A stretch of 7,688 bases of DNA from NCBI GenBank assembly GCA_002068375.1, contig MVZL01000053.1:1-7688 (forward strand), written 5' to 3'. Of the stretch, positions 1 through 7,000 are shown in pieces. The notes beneath the pieces were generated by a model, which saw nothing but the letters and a program-made list of their open reading frames with translations, was not told the origin of the DNA and ran no database searches. The translations under genes and the position numbers were made by a program. The DNA is from Tenericutes bacterium ADurb.BinA155. Its GTDB lineage: Bacteria; Bacillota_I; Bacilli_A; RFN20; CAG-826. Within the stretch, counting starts at the first letter, position 1; each line of letters begins with the position of its first letter.

Positions 1-256
1 CCGTGGTTTCCCGTTGATTGGTGAGGCCGATCGCCGCCACATCTTCCAAGGTGGAGGAGGAGACGACCATGAGCTCGTTGATGACGTCGATCACGCTGAT
101 CCAGATTTTATCGGGATCGACTTCGACCCAACCGGGTTTCGGGAACAAACAATCCACCGGGCGTTGGGCTTTATAAACCTCTTCGCCTTTGGAGTTAATC
201 AAAATGGCACGGGTTGAGGTCGTGCCTTGGTCGATGGCCAAGATATATTTCTTCAT
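1..256 (-). CDS. glpK: Glycerol kinase, N-terminal part (3' end beyond the left window edge)
   Basis: Glycerol kinase phosphorylates glycerol with ATP to sn-glycerol-3-phosphate in the cytoplasm, the entry step of glycerol use. Translating from the ATG at 256 gives 85 residues beginning MKKYILAIDQGTTSTRAIL. The phosphate-binding loop DQGTTSTR of the FGGY kinase fold is at residues 9-16. The family signature KPGWVEVDP follows at about 40-48, and NQRETT at 80-85 contains the Arg-Glu pair that contacts glycerol in E. coli GlpK (R83, E84). The alignment to GlpK is essentially colinear from the first residue, which supports this start. No strong Shine-Dalgarno lies upstream, only AGAG four bases from the ATG. 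The gene starts nine bases after the fic stop and a TATAAT box overlaps that stop, so it may have its own promoter as well as read-through from fic. Roughly 415 residues should follow beyond the window if the length is normal. Other FGGY kinases are possible in principle, but the QRETT context makes GlpK by far the best call. Confidence 0.96.
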   Translation of the reverse strand, partial: MKKYILAIDQGTTSTRAILINSKGEEVYKAQRPVDCLFPKPGWVEVDPDKIWISVIDVINELMVVSSSTLEDVAAIGLTNQRETT

Positions 257-260
257 ATGG

Positions 261-273
261 CTCTATTATAGAG
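261..273 (-). promoter_or_regulatory. Candidate glpK -10 box (TATAAT) inside a short palindrome
   Basis: Read on the minus strand, a perfect TATAAT occupies 270 down to 265. It sits at the centre of the odd palindrome CTCTAT-A-ATAGAG (261-273). The glpK ATG begins only eight bases beyond the box (256), so a start site about seven bases downstream would fall on or next to the initiator codon, giving a leaderless or almost leaderless mRNA. The -35 position (about 287-293) reads TTTCCG or TTTTCC on the minus strand, a poor match to TTGACA, and there is no extended TG. The last codons of fic (CTA TAA) form part of the box, so chance cannot be excluded. Confidence 0.4.
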
Positions 274-1468
274 AGGTGTTTGGACTCGGAAAAAGGAAAT
301 AATCTTTTTTACCGAATCGGCGGATCCAAAGGACCCCATTTTTCTTTAATTTCGCTAAGAAACGGTTGACGGTCGCGCTTCCGACTTTCCCCGCTTCGCT
401 TAGGGCAAGGACCGTAAGGCCAAAGTCGCCATAGACGCTGGCTTCAAGGAGAGCTTCCATTAGCCTTTTCTCGGCGGCCGTTTTCACGAAAGGCGAAGTC
501 TTGGCTCTTAATTGTTCCGCCAGATTTTGCTTCTTTTGGAGATAAGCCAGGGTGTCGTCATACCCGGAATCGATGATCTTTAAGAAAGGACAGACGAAGG
601 TCGTCGCATCCCCTTTATTTCGTTGGTCCTCCGCTTCTTTAAAGGCCCGATAATAGGCGGGACGATGCTTTCGAATGGCCGCGGAAAGGATAAACGGGGC
701 GACCGCCCCCGCTTCTTCTTGATAAGCAATCGAAAGAAGGAAACGCCCGGTCCGACCATTCCCGTCGTAGAAAGGATGAATCGTTTCGAAAAAGAAATGG
801 AATAGGGCCGAACGCGAAAAGAAATCAATCTCGGGGTTTTTCGCAATGCTCAAGGCTTCGTTTAAAGCCTGCCCAATCGCTTCTTCGCCTAAGATTCCCC
901 GATGAATCGGGGCAAGCTCCAATCCCCCATAAATTCCGACCGGGCCTTTGCGGAAAAGTCGGCCATCCGGTTTTTCAATCGGGGTCTCCGCATCTTCCGT
1001 TCCAATCAGTTGATCGTAGAGGGTTCGAATCTCTTCAAGGCTTTTCGGAGAAGAAACCTGATGCTGCGAAAGCAAGGAATATTCTTCGACAATTAAGGAA
1101 AAGCGATCCACCCTCCCCTTCTTTTGAAGGAGAGTGAAGAGCCCTTCTTTGGTGGTGGGAAGCCCCTCAATTTCATTGGAGGCTTGAGCGTCATCGAGAA
1201 AAAGATGCTGAATGAGTTGTTCTTGCCCTAGGGGAGGAAGGGTCCGATAGAGTTCATTCAGTTTCGCGTTTTTTTCACTGAGGGAAATCGCAAGGGCAAA
1301 CACCGCTTTGTCATAATAGAAAAACGAGTCCGGGCCCCCAACCGGGATCTTAAAAAGGAAAGCGTTCCCGCTATGGCGCCGCTCGGTATAGTCCTCTTCA
1401 AAAAGATGAGGATCCATCGCAAAGGATTTGTGATAGGTGCTTAAGAAGCTCATGGCTTCAGTATACAC
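266..1468 (-). CDS. Fic-domain protein (adenylyltransferase-type) with built-in inhibitory motif and C-terminal winged helix
   Basis: Fic proteins usually transfer AMP from ATP to a hydroxyl side chain of a target protein. The 400-residue product has an N-terminal Fic_N-like segment (about 45-115) with the inhibitory motif SNEIEG at 97-102, matching (S/T)xxxE(G/N). The catalytic motif HPFYDGNGRTGR is at 231-242, with every key residue present: H231, F233, D235, G236, N237, G238, R239 and R242. A helical linker leads to a winged-helix-like C-terminus (about 335-395: LTVLALSEAGKVGSATVNRF, then a basic wing). This architecture is the self-inhibited, COG3177-like type, which needs no separate antitoxin; none is encoded beside it. 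The start is either GTG at 1468 (an in-frame stop lies just upstream at 1475-1477) or ATG at 1453 (395 residues). Neither has a good Shine-Dalgarno. A perfect inverted repeat lies immediately upstream, consistent with autoregulation through the winged helix (inference). glpK follows after 9 bp. The target protein cannot be told from the sequence. Confidence 0.93.
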   Translation of the reverse strand: MYTEAMSFLSTYHKSFAMDPHLFEEDYTERRHSGNAFLFKIPVGGPDSFFYYDKAVFALAISLSEKNAKLNELYRTLPPLGQEQLIQHLFLDDAQASNEIEGLPTTKEGLFTLLQKKGRVDRFSLIVEEYSLLSQHQVSSPKSLEEIRTLYDQLIGTEDAETPIEKPDGRLFRKGPVGIYGGLELAPIHRGILGEEAIGQALNEALSIAKNPEIDFFSRSALFHFFFETIHPFYDGNGRTGRFLLSIAYQEEAGAVAPFILSAAIRKHRPAYYRAFKEAEDQRNKGDATTFVCPFLKIIDSGYDDTLAYLQKKQNLAEQLRAKTSPFVKTAAEKRLMEALLEASVYGDFGLTVLALSEAGKVGSATVNRFLAKLKKNGVLWIRRFGKKDYFLFPSPNTSL

Positions 1469-1472
1469 TTTG

Positions 1473-1501
1473 CTTTATCAAATTATGTTCTTTTGATAAA
1501 G
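1473..1501 (-). promoter_or_regulatory. Perfect 10-bp inverted repeat, candidate operator upstream of fic
   Basis: The arms CTTTATCAAA (1473-1482) and TTTGATAAAG (1492-1501) are exact reverse complements separated by 9 bases. The centre-to-centre distance of 19 bp is near two helical turns, as expected for a dimeric DNA-binding protein. The repeat fills most of the 33-bp gap between the alkD-like stop and the fic start, beginning directly after the stop codon. It could fold in RNA, but it is AT-rich and is followed on the minus strand by CAAAGTG rather than a T run, so it is not a good intrinsic terminator. The Fic protein's own C-terminal winged helix is the most obvious candidate binder (inference). 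Confidence 0.65.
1482..1487 (-). promoter_or_regulatory. Possible -10 box (CATAAT) of fic inside the inverted repeat
   Basis: On the minus strand CATAAT spans the inner edge of one arm and the spacer of the inverted repeat. It would give a start site near 1475, seven bases before the GTG or about 22 before the ATG at 1453. No recognisable -35 hexamer lies 16-18 bp upstream (1504-1511 reads like CGTAAA), so any promoter here is weak or uses another recognition mode. A repressor on the repeat would occlude it. Confidence 0.3.
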
Positions 1502-2161
1502 TTATTTACGAAAGTGACTAAGTAAGGTCTTCATTTCAGAAGGAATCCGATAAGACTCCACCGCTTTTTGAATGGAACGGTTCACTAAGGAACGATCCGG
1601 GCAATCCTTTAAAAAGGCTTCGAGTTCGGACCCGTGATAGATGAGCCCTTCCGCGACCAGCCAGGCTTCCGCTTTTGCAACCGCGGGGACTTCATATAAA
1701 ACAAGGAGCGAGGTGATGGCTTTTGCGTCCAGACGTTTGGCGGAAGTGATGAGATGACTATAAGCAAAACGCCGAACCCACGGGTGGGACGAATGGCTGA
1801 ATTTCTGGCTTTCTTGATAAGCAAGATCGAGGTTTTTGATCTTGAACTGCGAGGCGAGATTATCCACTAACGCCCAGCCATCGGTCTTCGCTAAGAAACG
1901 TTCAGCAAACCGGTAACGCTTCTTTTCGTCTTTCGCGTTGGCCAAAACAATTTCTTCGTGGACGAGATCGAGTTCAAAAGACTCGCCGACGGGCCAAGTG
2001 GAGGGATCGGTCTCCTTCGCGATGCGTTTCGCAAACGCCCTTAAAGCGGGGACTTTGACCCCTAAGACGGTTTCTTTACTCGCATTCACCGCGACGGAAA
2101 ACGAAACAAAAGGCGTTCGCGGGAGCGTCTTAATCGCTGCACGGACTGCCTTTTCTTCCAT
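1502..2161 (-). CDS. AlkD-like DNA alkylation repair protein (HEAT-like repeat glycosylase family)
   Basis: AlkD-family enzymes are monofunctional DNA glycosylases built of HEAT-like helical repeats that release bulky or cationic alkylated purines such as N3- and N7-alkyl adducts. The 219-residue product has the family's landmarks in order: the N-terminal VLGVKVPALRAFAKRIAK (32-49), the helix GWALVDNLASQF (95-106), HPWVRRFAYSHL (126-137), KAEAWLVAEGL (163-173) and a C-terminal NRSIQKAVESYR (194-205). W96, D100, R130 or R131, and W167 match the placement of W109, D113, R148 and W187 of Bacillus cereus AlkD, so it is probably active. Exact pairing of the arginine needs an alignment. The length is slightly under the usual 225-240. 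The ATG overlaps the aminopeptidase stop by one base (TAATG) and has only a weak purine run upstream, so translation probably depends on coupling. The gene is the last of the four-gene coupled unit. A catalytically divergent COG4912 member is the alternative. Confidence 0.88.
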   Translation of the reverse strand: MEEKAVRAAIKTLPRTPFVSFSVAVNASKETVLGVKVPALRAFAKRIAKETDPSTWPVGESFELDLVHEEIVLANAKDEKKRYRFAERFLAKTDGWALVDNLASQFKIKNLDLAYQESQKFSHSSHPWVRRFAYSHLITSAKRLDAKAITSLLVLYEVPAVAKAEAWLVAEGLIYHGSELEAFLKDCPDRSLVNRSIQKAVESYRIPSEMKTLLSHFRK

Positions 2162-3426
2162 TAACGGTTCTTATAGAAAAGCTCGATATCTTTCGTCTCT
2201 TTGATGATGTCTTTGCTGAGGACTTCGCAACCGTCTTTGGTGATCAGAAGATCATCTTCGATCCGGATGCCTAAGCCCCGGTCTTTCATGTAGAGACCCG
2301 GCTCATCGGAAATGATGTTGCCCGGCTCTAAGGGAGTGGTCCGATCGCCCGGATCGTGGGTGTCGAGGCCGATATGATGGGAGATCCCATGGAAATAGTA
2401 ATTGACGATATCTTCTTTCTTCGCGATCAATCCTTTTTGGAGGCATTCGCTCCCAAGGTATTCGACCGTCGCGTTTTGAAGGTCTTTGATCGAAAGGCCA
2501 GGTTTTGCTAAGGAAGCGATCATCTTATTGCAGCCTAAGACGATTTCATAGACGGTCTTCTGGAGTTCATCGAAGTGGCCATTCGCGGGGACCGTGCGTG
2601 TGATATCGGCGCAGTAATAATTCTCGCGCGAACCTAAATCCATCAGGACCAAATCGCCTTTTTTCACCAGATCCAGCGGGGTCGGATAATGGAGGCAGGC
2701 TCCATGAACGCCGCTCGCCATGATCGTGGGGAAGCTCACCCCTTGGTAACCGTTATCGTCATTGATGACTTTAAGGAATTCATCGGCGAGTTCGTACTCT
2801 TTGACGCCCGGCTTCGCTAATGCCATCACGGCGGCAATCCCCAATTGGGTATGGCGGATCGCGGCTCGAAGCTCATTGATTTCGTTCTCGGATTTCACGA
2901 GGCGAAGCTTCACGATCAAAGGATAGCAATCGAGGACTTGGAGCCCCGGATAGATCTTGAGGAGCGAATCTTGGTATTCGTGGGTGGTCGTGGCTTCGGC
3001 GATCTTGAGTTCCTTTTCAAGATCAAGGTAGACGGTATGGATCTCGCCGAATTCATAGAACTTATCGCTCAAAGCCGAATCGATCTTCGCGGTGACGGCG
3101 TTATTGAGCAGGACGTTCCGGATCCCCGATTTCGCGCTGGCTTCTTGGGGAGTAAGACGCTTCCCATACCACTTCTCCTTGACCGGATCAAAGGGCGAGA
3201 CAAAGAGGAATTCCCGGCGTTCGCCTTCGGAATTCACGAGGAGCAACGCCGAATCTTCTTGGTCGATCCCAGTGAGGTAATAGAAATTGCGGTTCACTTC
3301 AAAAGGATAAAACTCGTCGGCGGAAGAGGACTTGGCCACCCCCGAAAAAACGAGAAGGATCGAACTGTCGGCCATCTGATCGAAGAGCTTTTGGCGGCGC
3401 TCGGCAAATTCATCGCTCGAAATCAT
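2161..3426 (-). CDS. pepP: Xaa-Pro aminopeptidase (peptidase family M24B, PepP-like)
   Basis: This cytoplasmic metallopeptidase removes an N-terminal residue that precedes proline. The 421-residue protein begins with the creatinase/aminopeptidase P N-terminal domain (about 1-170: RRQKLFDQM, NRNFYYLTGIDQEDSALLLV) and continues with the pita-bread catalytic domain (about 175-415). The five expected metal ligands are visible: D263 (LVLMDLGS), D274 (YYCADITRT), H350 (HGISHHIGLDTHD), E375 (DEPGLYM) and E390 (GIRIEDDLL). The accessory histidines H246 (CLHYPT) and H357 also align with those of E. coli PepP. Length is normal (E. coli PepP, 441). The usual hydrophobic residue before EPG is Asp (SDEPG), a small oddity. 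The start is well supported: AAGGAGA sits seven bases before the ATG, and the ATG overlaps the stop of the YigZ-family gene by four bases (ATGA). It was probably present before the surface-protein association; any functional link is unproven. Confidence 0.96.
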   Translation of the reverse strand: MISSDEFAERRQKLFDQMADSSILLVFSGVAKSSSADEFYPFEVNRNFYYLTGIDQEDSALLLVNSEGERREFLFVSPFDPVKEKWYGKRLTPQEASAKSGIRNVLLNNAVTAKIDSALSDKFYEFGEIHTVYLDLEKELKIAEATTTHEYQDSLLKIYPGLQVLDCYPLIVKLRLVKSENEINELRAAIRHTQLGIAAVMALAKPGVKEYELADEFLKVINDDNGYQGVSFPTIMASGVHGACLHYPTPLDLVKKGDLVLMDLGSRENYYCADITRTVPANGHFDELQKTVYEIVLGCNKMIASLAKPGLSIKDLQNATVEYLGSECLQKGLIAKKEDIVNYYFHGISHHIGLDTHDPGDRTTPLEPGNIISDEPGLYMKDRGLGIRIEDDLLITKDGCEVLSKDIIKETKDIELFYKNR

Positions 3427-4031
3427 GATTGAATCTCCTTAATGGTCTTCACGGGACCTAAATCGGTTATCGCTTCCTGAGGTATTCCTAAGGCGGATAA
3501 GGACGTGAAGATTGTAGCATCCCCACTCGCGAGGAGGTCAACATTTGAAGAAAAGGAAACTTCCGAAAGCGTTAATCCCATCGTTTCGGCCCTCTTTTGA
3601 AGAATTTCATAATCATGATAGGAAAGCGAGAGTTTGACCTTATGGCCCAAAACTTCTTCCCCTAAGGCTAAGTGGTCCACCGCATTCACCGCGGTCCCTA
3701 GGAAGGTCCTCGTGAGCCGGGGAAGCCCAAGCTTACTTCCGCCAAAGTAACGGACGGCGACGAGAGCAACCTGATCGAGGTCTTTCTTTTGAAGGAGGGC
3801 TAAGAAAGGACGGCCGGCGGCCCCACTAGGCTCGCCATCATCGGAGGCTTTCTCATTCACCCCGACCCGGTAGGCATAAGGATAATGATCCGCCCCCGGA
3901 TAATCGGCTTTCACCTTTTGATAGAGCGAGAGAAAAGAAGCAACGTCCCTTAAAGGAAAAGCGAAAACGATGAAGCGGCTCCGGAGCAATGAAGTCTCGG
4001 CTCGACTTTCTTTTAAAGGGAGGCGGCTCAT
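3423..4031 (-). CDS. yigZ: YigZ/IMPACT (UPF0029) family protein
   Basis: The 202-residue product matches bacterial YigZ in length (E. coli, 204) and layout. The N-terminal UPF0029/IMPACT domain (about 15-125) has ADHYPYAYRVG (47-57), the signature SDDGEPSGAAGRP (63-75) and VALVAVRYFGGSKLG (88-102). A C-terminal DUF1949-like domain (about 132-195) shows the LSYHDYEILQKRAE start. The family resembles eukaryotic IMPACT, a regulator of the GCN1/GCN2 stress pathway; the bacterial role is not well settled, and nucleic-acid or ribosome association has been suggested from the EF-G-like C-terminal fold. One oddity is that the normally GG-containing run after GGxKLG reads LPRLTRTFLG here instead of the usual GxGGLxRAY type. 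The ATG overlaps the stop of the large upstream gene by one base (TAATG) with no Shine-Dalgarno, and its TGA stop overlaps the aminopeptidase ATG. This TGA stop also argues against a TGA=Trp code. Confidence 0.93.
   Translation of the reverse strand: MSRLPLKESRAETSLLRSRFIVFAFPLRDVASFLSLYQKVKADYPGADHYPYAYRVGVNEKASDDGEPSGAAGRPFLALLQKKDLDQVALVAVRYFGGSKLGLPRLTRTFLGTAVNAVDHLALGEEVLGHKVKLSLSYHDYEILQKRAETMGLTLSEVSFSSNVDLLASGDATIFTSLSALGIPQEAITDLGPVKTIKEIQS
3434..3440 (-). promoter_or_regulatory. Strong Shine-Dalgarno (AAGGAGA) of the aminopeptidase gene
   Basis: The minus strand reads AAGGAGA, then a seven-base spacer, then ATG at 3426. It lies inside the last codons of the YigZ-family gene (Lys-Glu-Ile). 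It is the only canonical ribosome binding site seen in the window, so it fixes the aminopeptidase start and shows that the host uses a standard anti-Shine-Dalgarno. The genes on either side appear to rely on stop/start coupling. Confidence 0.88.
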
Positions 4032-7000
4032 TAGGCGAATAAGCCGGCGATGGTGGCGTAGCTGAAGGCGACGCTGGCGGTTGCGGTATTAAGGAATCCT
4101 TGGCCGTTAGGCTGGCTGAAGTCCGTGTAAGTCACCGGGCTCCCGGCCGTGACGGTGAAGAAGCCGCTCGAAGCGACGAAGGGATAAAGATCGGAGAGGT
4201 AGAGCAAGTTAATGAAGGACTTGGCGTTGGTCGAGGAGGCGCTTAAGGAGGCGTAATCCCCGAAGGCGTAATTCGTATCGGCCTTGGCCGCGGTTTGCTC
4301 GGCGGCGGTCTTGCTGCTATAGCCATTTAATCCCGCCACAACCTGCACCGCTTCATCCGTCGCGGTCATTAAGGCGTAGTTATTGGCGTAGAGGTTGGTG
4401 AACTTATACGGGAAGGTCGTCGCGCTCGCATAGTAGCTATAAAGATTCGGGCAATAGGTGAGCTCGGTTTGGCCGGAAGAGAGGATCGCGCTCGTCGTGA
4501 CATCCTTCGTGGTCGTGCCATAGACGGTGTTTTGATAGGTTTGGAAGACTGAGGCGTAGGTGAGATCAAGGTACTGGTAACGAAGATCCATCCATTCGGT
4601 GAATTGACCCGCCAAAATGTGGGAGCCGAGTTGGCTCACGCATTCGCTATGGTTCGGATCGGGGAATAAGGAAGTGAGGAGGGTACCGAGCTTCGCCGAA
4701 TTGGTGCTGTTGCTCATGAGGACGAGGGCGGCGCTATAGGCGAGCTGAGTCCCGCTATAGTCATAGCTATCGGTCACGCTATTGTAGGTATAGAAGGCAT
4801 CGAGCGAAGCCTGAAGCATGCCGGCGTCGACGACGCACTTATCGAGCCAGTTCGTTTCGGCCTTCAGCCATTTCGCGGTAAAGGTGCCATTGCTGGATTC
4901 ATCGCTGAAGAGTTGCTCCAAGATCTGCATCCGCTGGTGGGAAGTGAGGACGTTCGAAAGGTCGCTCGCCTTGCGGGTGCCGCCGACGTTGCTGCAAAGG
5001 GAAACGCTCACGCCGCTTGGGAAGTTGCTGTCGGTGTAGGTGTAATTGAGGAACGAATGCATCATGACGTCGCGGCTTTCGTAAGTCACCGTGCCTTCGC
5101 CTAAGACATTGACGTTATGGTAGAAGCCACAATCGGTCATGAAACGGTAGACCCCTTCGACCGAGTGGCCATCATTGAAGAAATTCTGGAGGTTATGGGT
5201 GTCGTCGAAGCTGAAGTAGGTTCCGGCGCTTCGATCGTAGAGGGCGGAAAGCATCGCGGTTAAGTCTTCGATGTCGTTGGTGTAGAGGCTGTCCCACGAA
5301 GTGGCGCCGCTACTTAAGGTCTGATCGTCGCCATTATAAGCGAGGGCCGTGATGGCTTGGTTGCTCGTGACCTTGTAGTAAAGATAGGAAGTCCCGCTTA
5401 AGTCATAGACGTATTCGGGGGCGGTTCCGGTCGAGGTGAGACTAAGCAAAGTCTTCTCGTGGGCGGCATTGACCCCATAAACGGCCGGGGTCCCACTCGT
5501 CGTGAGCTTCAAGGTGAGGCCGGCTTCGGACCGGGCGGAAAGCATTTGAGCCTGGCTCCGGAAATAATCGGGGCTGTCGTAGGTATAGGAAACGCTGGTG
5601 ATGAGATCGGCCCCGGTGAACTTATAGCTCTCGGCGTAGACCGCTAAGCTATGGGTCTCAAACGGTGAGAAATGATAGGTGTAGACGTTGGTGGAACCGG
5701 CGCTAACGCTCGTCACGATGCATTTGCTCGTGATGTTGAGGCTCGTTCCGTTAGCGGTCGCGATCACTTCGGTCGGCTGGCTGGTGCTGGTTAAGGAAAT
5801 CGAAAGGGCGCCGAGCTGATGGTTCGTGTAGGTATAGGTATTGGAGGAGTTAGCGAGGGCCAAAAGGCTATCTTTGCTGAAACGGTCCAGCTGGAAGCCC
5901 GAGCTCGTCGCGTCCTCTAAAGTGTAGGTGGTGTTCGCGGTCAAACCGGTGAAGGTGTGGGCGGTCGTATCGGTCGCGGTATAGGTGGCGATTAAGGTCT
6001 GGTTATTGGTCCCATAGTCGGTATAGAGCGAATAGGTGTGATCCTTTCCCGGGCTCGCGATCGTATAGGTTCCGGCCCCATCGGAGAGCGCATCGCTTTG
6101 AGTGGCCTCCACCGTGGTCGTAAGGAGGTTACGAAGCGTATAGACGAGGGCGTCGTCCACCACGTCCAAATTATTGAGGGCGTAGAGCAGTTTATTGAGT
6201 TTCTCCGGCGCGTAGTTCTGCAAACTCGAGGGGTTGAAAGCGATCGAGGTGCCGGAGGTGATCCCCATTTTCTGAACGGTCCAAAGCAAGCCGACATAAG
6301 GATCCTCGAGGGTGCCGGCGTGGGTGACGCAGTCGGTCGTGATCGCATCGATCTCGCTCATCCAGTCGCCTTGATGGAGCCCTTCGCCGACCCCATTCTC
6401 GAATTTCACGATTTCATCATGGAGTTTGATCGTGTAGCCGGTCGTGCCGTAATACTGGAAGTAGGAAATGTAATCGTAGTAGGACGAATAAGCCCGTTTC
6501 GCGAGGCCCGATTTATTGTAGAGACGATAGATCATCTGCTCGAAGACCGTGAGGTCATTGGCTGGGGTCCACATATAGTTCTTGCTATCGTAGATCGGGG
6601 TTTCGCTATAGGTGCTGGCGTTCTTATTGACTTCGCCAAGGTGGAAGACATAGGAATCGTTCATCTGGAGGAGCAAGCTCCGGACCATGTAGGGATCGAC
6701 CGTATCGATGTTCATGTTCTCAAGGGCGCTCTTATTGGCCTTGATGTAGCCTAAAATCGACGCGAGGTTATCGATTTCCTCGTCGTAGAAGCGGGCGGAG
6801 AAATCCGCGGTGGTTCCGATCGAAAGGTCGCTTTGGAGATAATAGGAGAAGTACGGGTTCAGCAGTTTGATATCGACGGCGTTGCCCGGATCGTTAATCT
6901 GAAGCTCGCTGGTGTTCGCGATGCTGGCGACGGCGTTAGGAACCAAGTCATAGAAGAGATCGCATTGGTTCATTGCCCGGAGCAGCCCCGAGATCTGATC

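Noticed and set aside
14..217. A 67-codon plus-strand open frame at the left edge
   Set aside because: It is antisense to the unmistakable glpK N-terminus, which explains this region.
266..1468. Fic as a classical two-gene toxin-antitoxin pair
   Set aside because: No small antitoxin gene lies next to it. The inhibitory motif is within the same protein, and the flanking genes are a repair enzyme and glpK.
1473..1501. Intrinsic terminator for the alkD-like gene
   Set aside because: The stem is AT-rich with a 9-base loop and is not followed by a T run on the minus strand, so an operator is the better reading.
2845..3432. A 195-codon plus-strand open frame antisense to pepP
   Set aside because: It lies opposite the fully supported M24B gene and has no motif or ribosome binding site; treated as a shadow.
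6038..6754. A 238-codon plus-strand open frame antisense to the large gene
   Set aside because: It lies wholly opposite a well-supported coding frame, has no Shine-Dalgarno and shows no recognisable family. Its Ile/Asp/Glu/Val-rich, repetitive composition is what reverse-complemented C-ending codons produce.
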